In this document: in pieces, positions 36,912-45,278 of the stretch
Numbering within the stretch: position 1 is the stretch's first letter
Layout of the letters: every line of letters begins with the position of its first letter
NCBI RefSeq assembly: GCF_018255755.1
Contig: NZ_CP073766.1
Location: 3,596,001 to 3,660,000 of the forward strand
Length of the DNA: 64,000 nt
DNA from: Chitinophaga sp. HK235
Lineage (GTDB): Bacteria; Bacteroidota; Bacteroidia; Chitinophagales; Chitinophagaceae
Reading direction: 5' to 3'
Notes under the pieces: model-generated
Databases searched by the model: none
What the model was told of the DNA's origin: nothing
What the model saw: the letters and a program-made list of their open reading frames with translations, nothing else
Made by a program: the position numbers and the translations under genes

Positions 36912-37721
36912 GCGGTTCCGTTTGTGTTGGAACAACCACTGAAACAATTCCGGTTCCACAAAAACATTATCCCAGCTGTTGTGGCCTACACCAGGATACT
37001 CCGTGTATTTGACTTCAGCGCCGAGGGCTTTCAGTTTGGTTTCATAGGCACGGGATGCTTCTACAGGCACTATTGCGTCGGCACCGCCATGGAAGATCCA
37101 GATGGGGACTTTACCGGCGAAGCGGTTGGCAGCATCTACGTTGCCCGCACCACAGATGGGAAAGGCGGCAGCAAACAGTTCCGGTCTTTTGGTGATCATG
37201 TAGAAAGTGCCCATACCACCCATGGAAAGGCCACCGATGTATACTCTTTTGGTGTCTATTTTGCCGGAGGCCAGCAGGCTGTCCAGTACTTTATTCAGCA
37301 AAGCAGTGGGTGTCGGCATCTCTCCATCTATTGGGTAGGTGCCGCTGATGATTCTGTGGTTGCTGTCTGTTTTTAGGATCATGGGCGCCCAGGTGGTAGT
37401 CGACGGGCATTGAGGTATCAGTACAAAGGCGGGGTATTTGTTGCGCAGGCTGTCGCGCAGGAACATGGTACCACCATGCAAAAGCTGGGCATTGTTATCA
37501 TACCCTCTTTCTCCTATACCATGAAGGAATACAATCAGCGGATATTTTTTGTGGCGGTCGTAGTTGGCCGGCAGCAGCAAGCGATAACGCAGGGTATCGC
37601 CTTTGTGATAATAGGTTTGATAACTGTAAGCGCTGAGATCCTGGGCCTGGGCTTGTTGGGCAGACATAGGTAACCCCGCTGCCAGCAGGCAGCAATAAAA
37701 TAGTAGTCTGAGGTAGTTCAT
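36909..37721 (-). CDS. Secreted alpha/beta-hydrolase (esterase/PHB-depolymerase-like)
   Basis: 270 aa from ATG 37721, which opens a signal peptide (MNYLRLLFYCCLLAAGLPMSA). The alpha/beta-hydrolase fold shows PLIVFLHGIGERGYDN (oxyanion region), nucleophile Ser in YIGGLSMGGMGTFY, Asp in IFHGGADAIVPVEASR and His in GVGHNSWDNV. It resembles carbohydrate esterase family 1 and dienelactone/PHB-depolymerase-like secreted hydrolases. The substrate is not determined; ester side groups of plant polysaccharides are a plausible target for this type of organism. It is last in a leftward run. Confidence 0.85.
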   Translation of the reverse strand: MNYLRLLFYCCLLAAGLPMSAQQAQAQDLSAYSYQTYYHKGDTLRYRLLLPANYDRHKKYPLIVFLHGIGERGYDNNAQLLHGGTMFLRDSLRNKYPAFVLIPQCPSTTTWAPMILKTDSNHRIISGTYPIDGEMPTPTALLNKVLDSLLASGKIDTKRVYIGGLSMGGMGTFYMITKRPELFAAAFPICGAGNVDAANRFAGKVPIWIFHGGADAIVPVEASRAYETKLKALGAEVKYTEYPGVGHNSWDNVFVEPELFQWLFQHKRNR

Positions 37722-37754
37722 ATTGGGAATTTGTACCAATATACTACGCGAAGA

Positions 37755-38552
37755 CTAGTATTTCAAGGTGAAATGTTGTTTGATTTTAAAATCCTTTCGG
37801 AAAAATACCAGGCCGATGAAGAACAGGTCGATGGTCATGGTCACCTGCGGATGTTGCTGTATGGTGTGCCAGGCGGCTTCCATATCGGGTGTCCAGTGGA
37901 TATCGTCGAAGATCAGGAGGGAGTATTCGTGCACATGTTGCAGGCACTGTTCAAAATAGGCCAGGGTAGGCTCTTTGCGGTGATTACCATCTATGTACAC
38001 CCAATCCGGTTGTTTTATCTCGCGGAGCACATCGGGTAATACCGTGTCAAAGTTGCCCGTCACCTGAACGATGTTATCCAGATGGAGGGTTTCGAAGTTT
38101 TTGCGGGCTCTGCCCGCGATATTCGGACAGCCTTCTATGGTATACACTTTGGCATCCGGTGCTGCCTTGGCCATATAAGCCGTGGAAAGGCCCATAGAAG
38201 TACCTAATTCAAGCAATACTTTTGGTTGAAGGTATTGTACCAGCCGGTAGAACAAACGCCCGAATTTGGGCTGTTTGGCAGCATATCGTGTGATGTCGCT
38301 GACTTTTCGTTCATTACCGGCTGATATCAGAGAGCCAGCCCCCAGGTCGGTCACCTGCAGGGTTTCCTGGCTGGCCAGCAATTGTTTGCGCAGCTGCTCA
38401 ATTTCGCCGAATGCGGCATGCGGGGTTTTATCCCGTAATACGTCCTCTACCAGAGAAAATACAAAAGGAGAGTGAACATCATGACGGTTTCCGGCGGTAA
38501 AATAATACCGCAGATATTTGGTGGCTAATTTATACTGCTGCGCTAAACTCAC
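37755..38552 (-). CDS. Class I SAM-dependent methyltransferase (O-methyltransferase-like)
   Basis: 265 aa with a GTG start. The SAM fold is seen in VLLELGTSMGLSTAYMAKA and VYTIEGCPNIAGRARKNF, followed by DWVYIDGNHRKEPTLAYFEQCL and LLIFDDIHW. This is the layout of catechol-O-methyltransferase-like enzymes, with the metal-site Asp in IDGNH. The substrate is unknown. It starts 15 bases after the glycosyltransferase gene ends, so the two are probably co-transcribed. Confidence 0.85.
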   Translation of the reverse strand: MSLAQQYKLATKYLRYYFTAGNRHDVHSPFVFSLVEDVLRDKTPHAAFGEIEQLRKQLLASQETLQVTDLGAGSLISAGNERKVSDITRYAAKQPKFGRLFYRLVQYLQPKVLLELGTSMGLSTAYMAKAAPDAKVYTIEGCPNIAGRARKNFETLHLDNIVQVTGNFDTVLPDVLREIKQPDWVYIDGNHRKEPTLAYFEQCLQHVHEYSLLIFDDIHWTPDMEAAWHTIQQHPQVTMTIDLFFIGLVFFRKDFKIKQHFTLKY

Positions 38553-38567
38553 TGACTATACGATTTT

Positions 38568-39305
38568 TTAATAGATTTTTCCTTTAAACATACCCCACAT
38601 ATGCAGACGATGCTGCAGGGATACTCTAAGTACACCGAGGCCGTAGATAGCACTCCGTTTGAAGTTAATGCTGGACGCTTCCTCAAAATATTTGGTCGGA
38701 CAGGTTATTTCCGCAATATCGTACCCTTTCATGAATATCTGCGAAATCATTTCATTATCAAATACAAAGTCATCGCTATTAGCCATGTAGTTGATATTCC
38801 GCAATACTTCAGCAGAAAAAGTACGGTAACCGGTATGGTATTCGCTCAGTTTCTGCCCGATCAGTATATTCTGTGTAAGTGTCAGACAACGGTTGAAAAC
38901 ATATTTGTACAACGGCATACCACCTTTCAATGCACCTTTTCCAAGGATACGGGAACCAAAAACCACCGGATATAATTCATTGGCAATAATGCTGCACATG
39001 GCCGTAATCAGCTTGGGTGTGTACTGATAATCGGGGTGAAGCATCACCACCACATCAGCTCCCAGCTCCAGCGCTTTGTTGTAACAGGACTTCTGATTAC
39101 CGCCATAACCTTTGTTCTGATCGTGGCGGATCAGGTGTTTGATGCCCAGTTTTCTCCCCACCTCAAGGGTTTCATCTTTACTGGCATCGTCCACCAGTAC
39201 CACATCATCTACGATGTCAAAAGGGATTTCCCGGAACGTCTTTTCCAGTGTTAGTGCTGCGTTGTAGGCTGGTAGTACAACCACTATCTTTTTGTTATTC
39301 AGCAT
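38568..39305 (-). CDS. Family 2 glycosyltransferase (dolichol-phosphate mannosyltransferase-like)
   Basis: 245-aa GT-A fold enzyme: VVVLPAYNAALTLEKTF at the N-terminus, DDVVLVDDASKDET, HDQNKGYGGNQKSCYNKAL, and the DXD-like MLHPDYQYTPKLI. It has no C-terminal membrane domain. It is closest in type to DPM1-like enzymes that load a sugar on a polyprenyl phosphate lipid carrier. It is divergent from the unknown secreted gene at 39491, separated by 185 bases. Confidence 0.87.
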   Translation of the reverse strand: MLNNKKIVVVLPAYNAALTLEKTFREIPFDIVDDVVLVDDASKDETLEVGRKLGIKHLIRHDQNKGYGGNQKSCYNKALELGADVVVMLHPDYQYTPKLITAMCSIIANELYPVVFGSRILGKGALKGGMPLYKYVFNRCLTLTQNILIGQKLSEYHTGYRTFSAEVLRNINYMANSDDFVFDNEMISQIFMKGYDIAEITCPTKYFEEASSINFKRSAIYGLGVLRVSLQHRLHMWGMFKGKIY

Positions 39306-39490
39306 GAAAGTGGATCAAATTTGGGTGCAAAGGTAACTCACCTGCTGATAATTCAAAATATATTGCGCAAATGCCCTTCGTACCACCTATCATGATTTAA
39401 TTTTAACTATTATTAATTATTTATCTTTGTAGCTTGATTATTTTGGCATCATATTTTCTAAAATTTTCGTTAACAAAAAGCAAAAAGAAC

Positions 39491-40819
39491 ATGTTAAAAC
39501 ACTTACCAACGGAAATGCAGCACGACAAAGGTTTGGATGCCCTTTGCAACAACTCATTACCGTTAGTACAGCCCGGAAAAAAATCCCGGATTTCAAAATG
39601 GATGAAAGTGCTGCCTGCACCCTTTATCTTTTTGTTAACCTTTCAGGCCGCACAAGCTCAGGACCCGGAACTGAAAGCCATTTCGTCTCCTGTCATCAAA
39701 ACACAAGACACTACTATCCGGAAACTGGTGGAGGAGATGCAGCGCATCACCGACAACGACAAAACAAACTCCAACGCCATTCAGGCTTTGCTGCAGGGTA
39801 AAGAGATCGATAATATGAGCAAATATGATCTCATCAAATACAATATCATCAATGCCAGCGAAACGTATTATCTGCTCAACAAGAAGATCATCGACCTGAA
39901 ATCGCGTACCACCACCAACAACCTCGATGTATTTATTACCTCGCTCAACAACCCCGAAAGCAAGGCTTTAGGGTTTTCCCTGAGTGACCGCATCGTGGAG
40001 CTGGTGGAAAAAATCATCCTGAAAAACAAATCAGACAAGGGTGAAAAAAATTCCAAGATAGTAGAGTCCACCAAATCCATTATCAACAGCCCGATCTTCC
40101 AGAGTTTTACTTCGCTTACGCCACCACTGGCCATCGCCAATTCCGTGATGAACTTCCTGCACAGCGTAAGTGTCAACAATAAACAGATCAATCAGAAATC
40201 CTTACAGGACTTTGAAAAAGAGCTCAATAAATATGTGGTATATTATACCGCGTTGAATGATGCCAACCAGAAATTCGAGTATGGCCTCAACTTCAACAAA
40301 GACCAGCTCAGCCTGCTACAGGACAATCTGTACGACCACCTTTCCTTTACCGCTACTTCTCTGAAATTCCCGGCGCCACAGAAAGGAAACAAACCGCTGA
40401 GCCAAACCATGAACGAATATTTCTACGACTTCAAAAAAGAAAAAGTGGTAGACTATTTCACTCAGCTGGAAGCCAAATACACTAAAAACAAACGTATCGA
40501 TTACGAATCGCTGCTCCGGGAAAACCCCAACCTGAAAGAGGTTAACAACCAGCTGGAAGACCTGGTGCTGCAAACCAAACGGTACGAAAACCTCTACAAC
40601 GAATACTTCACCCTGCTGGATTCTTATTACAACAAGGTGAATAACTCCCTGAAGATAGCCCAGGACAACGGGCTGGCCGATAAAAGCATTATCGACAACA
40701 AACAGGCCGAGTTCCGCAATCTGAAAACAGATGCTGTTCAGGAAATACAGGCCTCCATCAATATCCGGGAACTGTATGCCAATACCGAAAAAATCAAATA
40801 CCGTTACAGGATCTTCTAA
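39491..40819 (+). CDS. Unrecognised exported helical protein
   Basis: 442 aa from ATG 39491. I recognise no domain. Near residues 35-57 is a hydrophobic stretch ending in an Ala-rich cleavage-like site (LPAPFIFLLTFQAAQAQ), so the protein is probably exported with an unusually long pre-signal region of about 35 residues. The rest is helical and rich in Asn, Lys and Leu, with coiled-coil-like heptads at about 90-130 and 330-430. A TATCTTTG box (39422-39429) lies about 60 nt upstream. A hairpin ends the gene and oxyR follows on the same strand. Function unknown. Confidence 0.7.
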   Translation: MLKHLPTEMQHDKGLDALCNNSLPLVQPGKKSRISKWMKVLPAPFIFLLTFQAAQAQDPELKAISSPVIKTQDTTIRKLVEEMQRITDNDKTNSNAIQALLQGKEIDNMSKYDLIKYNIINASETYYLLNKKIIDLKSRTTTNNLDVFITSLNNPESKALGFSLSDRIVELVEKIILKNKSDKGEKNSKIVESTKSIINSPIFQSFTSLTPPLAIANSVMNFLHSVSVNNKQINQKSLQDFEKELNKYVVYYTALNDANQKFEYGLNFNKDQLSLLQDNLYDHLSFTATSLKFPAPQKGNKPLSQTMNEYFYDFKKEKVVDYFTQLEAKYTKNKRIDYESLLRENPNLKEVNNQLEDLVLQTKRYENLYNEYFTLLDSYYNKVNNSLKIAQDNGLADKSIIDNKQAEFRNLKTDAVQEIQASINIRELYANTEKIKYRYRIF

Positions 40820-40846
40820 AAAGATACCATCGTAATACAAGTTTTC

Positions 40847-40889
40847 AGGGGCAGTCGTAAGCAATGTTAAATCGCTTATCACTGCCCCT
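40847..40889 (+). terminator. Hairpin after the unknown exported gene
   Basis: Arms 40847-40855 and 40881-40889 (AGGGGCAGT / ACTGCCCCT) are extended by inner pairs 40857-40862 with 40874-40879. There is no strong T-run, so this is a probable but not certain terminator. Confidence 0.5.
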
Positions 40890-40942
40890 AAATCTATAAT
40901 CGCAGGTAGTTTTCCTATAGATTTTATCAATACCTTTGTAAC

Positions 40943-41884
40943 ATGACAACGGTTCAATTGGAGTATATTGTTGCGGTAGAAACTTACCGGAGTTTTGTAA
41001 TTGCAGCGGAAAAATGCTTTGTAACCCAGCCTACCCTGAGTATGCAGATTCAGAAGCTGGAAGATGAGTTGGGCATTAAACTATTTGACCGCAGCAAACT
41101 GCCCGTAGTACCTACCGAAATAGGAGTTGCCGTCATTGCACAGGCAAGGATCATCATAAAGGAAAATGCCCGTATCCGGGAAATCATTGCCGATCAGAAA
41201 AAAGAAGTGCAGGGCAACCTGAAAGTAGGTATCATCCCTACCCTGGCGCCCTATCTGCTGCCACGCATCCTCACGGGTTTCATGAAAAAATACCCGAAAG
41301 TAAAACTCGAAATCTGGGAATATCCTACCGAGCAGATTATTCAGCAACTGAAACAGGAACTGCTGGACTGCGGACTGCTGGCCACTCCCCTGCACAATCC
41401 GCACCTGGAGGAACATCCCCTGTTTTATGAATCATTTGTGGTATACGCAGCCAAAAGCAATCCGCTTTACGATAAAAAAGTAGTCCGTACCGATGAGCTG
41501 GAGCTTAAAGATGTATGGTTACTGAACGAAGGACATTGTATGCGCAATCAGGTGCTTAATATCTGCAAGGATAGATTCACCATGGGTGAGCATAAAAATC
41601 TGGAATATAATACCGGTAGTGTGGAAACGCTGAAGCGGATGGTAGACCTGAATGAAGGATACACGATTTTACCGGAGTTGTCGCTGCAAGACCTCTCCAC
41701 CCGCCAGCTCAATATGGTCAGGTATTTCAAGGCCCCGGAACCGGTGCGGGAGATCAGCCTGGTGACCCATCGTCACTTTATTAAACAGGCGCTGATAGAG
41801 GCTTTCAAGAAAGAAATTCTGGCGCATGTGCCGGAGAAAACCAAAATACAGAAGAACAAAAAAGTAATTGAAATAGATCTGTAG
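40943..41884 (+). CDS. oxyR: LysR-family peroxide regulator OxyR
   Basis: 313 aa. The N-terminal winged helix (residues 1-60: LEYIVAVETYRSFVIAAEKCFVTQPTLSMQ region) is followed by a LysR substrate-binding domain. The redox site is visible: GHCMRNQVLNIC places cysteines at residues 199 and 208, the same numbers and spacing as the disulfide pair of E. coli OxyR. It should therefore sense H2O2 and activate antioxidant genes. A TACCTTTG box (40931-40938) ends 4 nt before the ATG, indicating a leaderless mRNA. No catalase or ahpC is adjacent. Confidence 0.93.
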   Translation: MTTVQLEYIVAVETYRSFVIAAEKCFVTQPTLSMQIQKLEDELGIKLFDRSKLPVVPTEIGVAVIAQARIIIKENARIREIIADQKKEVQGNLKVGIIPTLAPYLLPRILTGFMKKYPKVKLEIWEYPTEQIIQQLKQELLDCGLLATPLHNPHLEEHPLFYESFVVYAAKSNPLYDKKVVRTDELELKDVWLLNEGHCMRNQVLNICKDRFTMGEHKNLEYNTGSVETLKRMVDLNEGYTILPELSLQDLSTRQLNMVRYFKAPEPVREISLVTHRHFIKQALIEAFKKEILAHVPEKTKIQKNKKVIEIDL

Positions 41885-41933
41885 ATGAGATAAGAAGATA
41901 AAAGGGCTTCAAAAAACGCATTTATCTAATTTA

Positions 41934-41961
41934 GCCCAGGGCTTTAGCCCTGGGCCTTTTT
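41934..41961 (+). terminator. Terminator after oxyR
   Basis: GCCCAGGGCT (41934-41943) pairs perfectly with AGCCCTGGGC (41946-41955) around a TT loop, followed by a run of T. Confidence 0.8.
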
Positions 41962-41978
41962 TATTAAATGAATTCTGA

Positions 41979-42779
41979 TTATCTCGGTTTGTAATATTGC
42001 ATAGCTTCCGGCATCAGTTGCTGCAGCTGTTGTACACGTCTGGCATCGCTGGGGTGCGTGCTCATGAACTCAGGTGGTTTCTGACCATTGCTCATATTAG
42101 CCATCCGTTGCCAGAAAGGAATGGATTCCTGTGGATTGTATCCGGCCATAGCCATGAAGATGACGCCCAGGTGGTCTGCCTCCAGCTCGTTTTGGCGGGA
42201 GAAGGCCAGGACGCCCAGGTTGCCGCCTATACCGAAGGCCTGGTTAAAGACATTGACAGCGGTAGGGTTTTTACCCAGCGCTACTGTACCTGCCACCTGA
42301 ATGCCTTGTGCAATCAGGCCCTGGCTCATACGTTCGTTACCATGACGGGCGATAGCGTGGGCGATCTCGTGTCCCATTACGCAGGCCAGTGCGGTTTCGT
42401 TTTGTGTTACCGGCAATAAACCGGTATATACTACTACTTTCCCACCAGGCATACACCAGGCATTCACTTCTTTATTATCTACCAGGTTAAACTCCCATTT
42501 GTAATTGGCGATCTCATTACCCATATTATGCTGGTTCATGTAGGTAGTAACGGCATTAGCGATACGCTGCCCTACCCTTTTCACCATATCCGCATCTTTA
42601 TTGGAGGTTTGTGACACGACTTTGTTGGAAGAAAGAAAAGACTGATATTCCTGGAGTGCCATGGATTGCATGGTGCTTTCGGGGAGAAGGTTTAACTGGC
42701 TACGGCCTGTAATGGGCACACGTGAGCACGCGGCTAACAGTCCGATGCCGGCAGTAAAGATAAGTGCGATCTTTTTCAT
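41979..42779 (-). CDS. M48 family metalloprotease, lipoprotein
   Basis: 266 aa from ATG 42779, with a lipobox (GLLAAC, Cys18). The zinc site GHEIAHAIARH gives His137, Glu138 and His141; the third ligand is in the later NELEADHLGV. The C-terminal SIPFWQRM and STHPSDARRVQQL are typical of M48B/LoiP-BepA-like envelope proteases, which degrade misfolded outer-membrane proteins. A longer in-frame start adds 19 residues and hides the lipobox. It is probably a single-gene unit. Confidence 0.92.
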   Translation of the reverse strand: MKKIALIFTAGIGLLAACSRVPITGRSQLNLLPESTMQSMALQEYQSFLSSNKVVSQTSNKDADMVKRVGQRIANAVTTYMNQHNMGNEIANYKWEFNLVDNKEVNAWCMPGGKVVVYTGLLPVTQNETALACVMGHEIAHAIARHGNERMSQGLIAQGIQVAGTVALGKNPTAVNVFNQAFGIGGNLGVLAFSRQNELEADHLGVIFMAMAGYNPQESIPFWQRMANMSNGQKPPEFMSTHPSDARRVQQLQQLMPEAMQYYKPR

Positions 42780-42887
42780 GGGTGAATCTAATTTATAATG
42801 CAGAAAAGCATAAAGCAAAAAGCGTGCACACTTCATACTGGCCCGGCTTTTTACTTTATGCTTTGATGTTTATAACGATAAGCTGAA

Positions 42888-43529
42888 TTAATGCTTTTCT
42901 TTTCTATTCCTGAATAACGGCACTTTGCTTTCATTACCTTTCAACAGGCGGGTAATGTTTTTCTGGTGCGTTAAAACTACCATCAAGGCCACGGCTATTG
43001 CAAAAATGCGATAAAATATCTCGGGCTCGTTGAAGATATAAAGGATTAAAATAGGAAATGCGATACTCGCGATAATTGAACTCAGTGATACGTACCTGGT
43101 GAGAAACAGGATCATCAGAAACACGCCTACGCAGCACAGTGCTACCAGCGGCTGAATAGCCAGTACCAGTCCGAACAGTGTTGCGATGCCTTTACCACCT
43201 CTGAAGTTTGCCCAGATAGGGAAGATATGTCCAACCACGGCTGTCAGTCCCAGGCCGATCTGAAGATTGACCAGCTGGGTTAAGTGCTCGGGGTCATGAT
43301 AGTAAGAAACGAGATATGCTAACCGTACAGCCAGTACACCTTTCAACATGTCTACCACCATCACAAAAGTTCCTGCTTTAGGACCTAAGACCCGGAATGT
43401 GTTGGTAGCACCGGCGTTGCCGCTGCCATATTCCCTGATGTCCATTCCGAAAACGCCTTTACTTACCCATACCGCCGTAGGAACAGAACCTATCAGATAA
43501 GCACAAAGAAGCAATAAAATTTCTGTCAT
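42888..43529 (-). CDS. plsY: Glycerol-3-phosphate acyltransferase PlsY
   Basis: 213-aa inner-membrane enzyme. It transfers an acyl chain from acyl-phosphate to glycerol-3-phosphate, the first step of phospholipid synthesis. Conserved motifs are YLIGSVPTAVWVSK, YGSGNAGATNTFRVLG and FRGGKGIATLFG. Five or so membrane helices make up most of the length. ATG 43529 is preferred to GTG 43532. Confidence 0.95.
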   Translation of the reverse strand: MTEILLLLCAYLIGSVPTAVWVSKGVFGMDIREYGSGNAGATNTFRVLGPKAGTFVMVVDMLKGVLAVRLAYLVSYYHDPEHLTQLVNLQIGLGLTAVVGHIFPIWANFRGGKGIATLFGLVLAIQPLVALCCVGVFLMILFLTRYVSLSSIIASIAFPILILYIFNEPEIFYRIFAIAVALMVVLTHQKNITRLLKGNESKVPLFRNRKEKH

Positions 43530-43643
43530 CACTATAAGTTAGGATTGCTAAGATAACAATTTCTGTGTTAAAATTAAGCAAACATTAGAAAAGATTATAA
43601 CACAAAAGTTGGATTATCAGTACTTTTCATATAAAGTTTAAAA

Positions 43644-44471
43644 CTATTTCTGCTGATTTGCCTCCAATCGCAGAGCCAGCCAGTTGTTCTTCTCTATTTT
43701 TTCTTTCAGGGAGAAGCCAGCCGGGATTGCTGATGCAAGGATCTGTTCTTCATCAGACGGCATAATACCGCTCAGCAACAGTATACCGCCGGGTACCAGC
43801 AACCGGCGTATATCACTCATAAACCGCAGCAACACATTCAGATTAATATTAGCGAGCACAATATCATAAGGGCCGGTCACAGCATCCAGGTTATCTGCCT
43901 GCCATACCTTTGTATGTTGGGTCTGGTTGGTTGCTATGTTCTCTATGGTATTGTTCACTGCCCATTCATCATAATCAATGGCATCCACTTCAGCCGCGCC
44001 CATCATGTCTGCCAGGATGGCCAGGATACCGGTGCCGGTGCCAAAATCAAATACGCGTTTCCCTTCAAATGATATTTCCTGCATCAGCCGGATCATGGAA
44101 GAAGTAGTGGCGTGATGTCCTGTACCAAACGACATCTTGGGTGTAATCACTATTTCATAGGCCGGCGCCGGTGTAAACGGCGGATGAAAAGAGGCCCTGA
44201 TACCGCAAAAAGCGTCTACCTGTACAGGTTCGAAATTGCTCTCCCACAGTGCATTCCAGTTAGTCTGCTGAATTGTTTCTTTCGTATAGGTGATACCGTA
44301 AGGTAATATTACCGCCTGCAATGCTGCTTCATCAAAATCTGCTTCCGGAATATAGGCAACCAACTGGTCCGGCTGCTCCTCAAACCCCTCAAAACCAATC
44401 TCTGACAACTGTGCAATCAATAGGTCAGTCTGTTCTTCACTGGCCTGCAGCGTAATAGCAATATGTGACAT
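43644..44471 (-). CDS. prmA: Ribosomal protein L11 methyltransferase PrmA
   Basis: 275 aa. It trimethylates lysines and the N-terminus of ribosomal protein L11. The small N-terminal substrate-recognition domain (1-95) precedes the SAM domain: MSFGTGHHATTSSMIRLM, FDFGTGTGILAILADMMGA, and VLANINLNVLL. ATG 44471 is set by a TATATTTG box (minus strand, 44485-44478) ending 6 nt upstream; the TTG alternative at 44480 lies inside that box. Confidence 0.95.
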   Translation of the reverse strand: MSHIAITLQASEEQTDLLIAQLSEIGFEGFEEQPDQLVAYIPEADFDEAALQAVILPYGITYTKETIQQTNWNALWESNFEPVQVDAFCGIRASFHPPFTPAPAYEIVITPKMSFGTGHHATTSSMIRLMQEISFEGKRVFDFGTGTGILAILADMMGAAEVDAIDYDEWAVNNTIENIATNQTQHTKVWQADNLDAVTGPYDIVLANINLNVLLRFMSDIRRLLVPGGILLLSGIMPSDEEQILASAIPAGFSLKEKIEKNNWLALRLEANQQK

Positions 44472-44609
44472 ATGTGGCAAATATAATCATTTGCTGTAAA
44501 CATCCATTAGGCCACATTCGATACAACAAAATATTTCTCTGGGACCAATTTATAACAAATTATATCAATATCATTATATTTGACATATAAAAATTAACCA
44601 ATATTACCT

Positions 44610-45188
44610 ATGAAAACATTCGTGCTCCTGCTGGCAGGCATTGCCTGCTCATTGGCCACCATGGCACAAACAGTGATCAAAATACAACCGCCTGCCGAGC
44701 CCCTGAAGGATTCTATCATTTACCAGGGCGACAATGCCATCCTTATCTTCGACCGTCAGCACCTGCTCGATTATATGATCAGCATGGACACCACGCTCCG
44801 CAATAATAAAAACAGCAATAAGGTATTCCGCAATATCCAGTTCTCCAGACTGAACAATATAGACATGGCTAACCACTTCCGGAAAGCCTACTGCTTTCTG
44901 GAAGACACGCTGAACAAGGAAATCAGCTTCCGTACCGATAAAATGAACCTGTTATGGGCAGAAGACTGCGGCGTCCTGATGCCCTATGTGGAAGAAATAT
45001 TGCCAGACCTGCTGGCCACCGGCAATCTGAAAGTAGTGGAAAAAGGCAGCAAAATCGTGCAACCGGCCTACAAACTAATCGCTGAGCCGATCAATGGAAA
45101 TAATTACCGTGTTTTCCGGATGAATAATGGTAAGGAGATTTTCCGCGAAAGCACCTTTTGTGTAGAACAACAACTCTCACACAGATAA
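44610..45188 (+). CDS. Unrecognised exported protein
   Basis: 192 aa with a signal peptide (KTFVLLLAGIACSLATMA, cut after AQ-like site). The mature part has FDRQHLLDYMISMDTTL and mixed alpha/beta character with no motif I recognise. Three cysteines (CFLEDTL, EDCGVLMP, TFCVEQQ) could form a disulfide in the periplasm. A TATATTTG box (44575-44582) lies 27 nt upstream and a hairpin follows the stop, so it is transcribed alone. Confidence 0.65.
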   Translation: MKTFVLLLAGIACSLATMAQTVIKIQPPAEPLKDSIIYQGDNAILIFDRQHLLDYMISMDTTLRNNKNSNKVFRNIQFSRLNNIDMANHFRKAYCFLEDTLNKEISFRTDKMNLLWAEDCGVLMPYVEEILPDLLATGNLKVVEKGSKIVQPAYKLIAEPINGNNYRVFRMNNGKEIFRESTFCVEQQLSHR

Positions 45189-45206
45189 GCACACAAAGGA
45201 ATAAAA

Positions 45207-45242
45207 TGAAAAAGCAGCTATTAGAAAATAGCTGCTTTTTCA
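45207..45242. terminator. Bidirectional hairpin between the exported gene and pnp
   Basis: Perfect 16-bp arms 45207-45222 and 45227-45242, with A- and T-runs on the outside, serving two converging genes. Confidence 0.82.
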
Positions 45243-45278
45243 TTTATCTAATTTCAGTTATAAACACTGAGGGAATGC

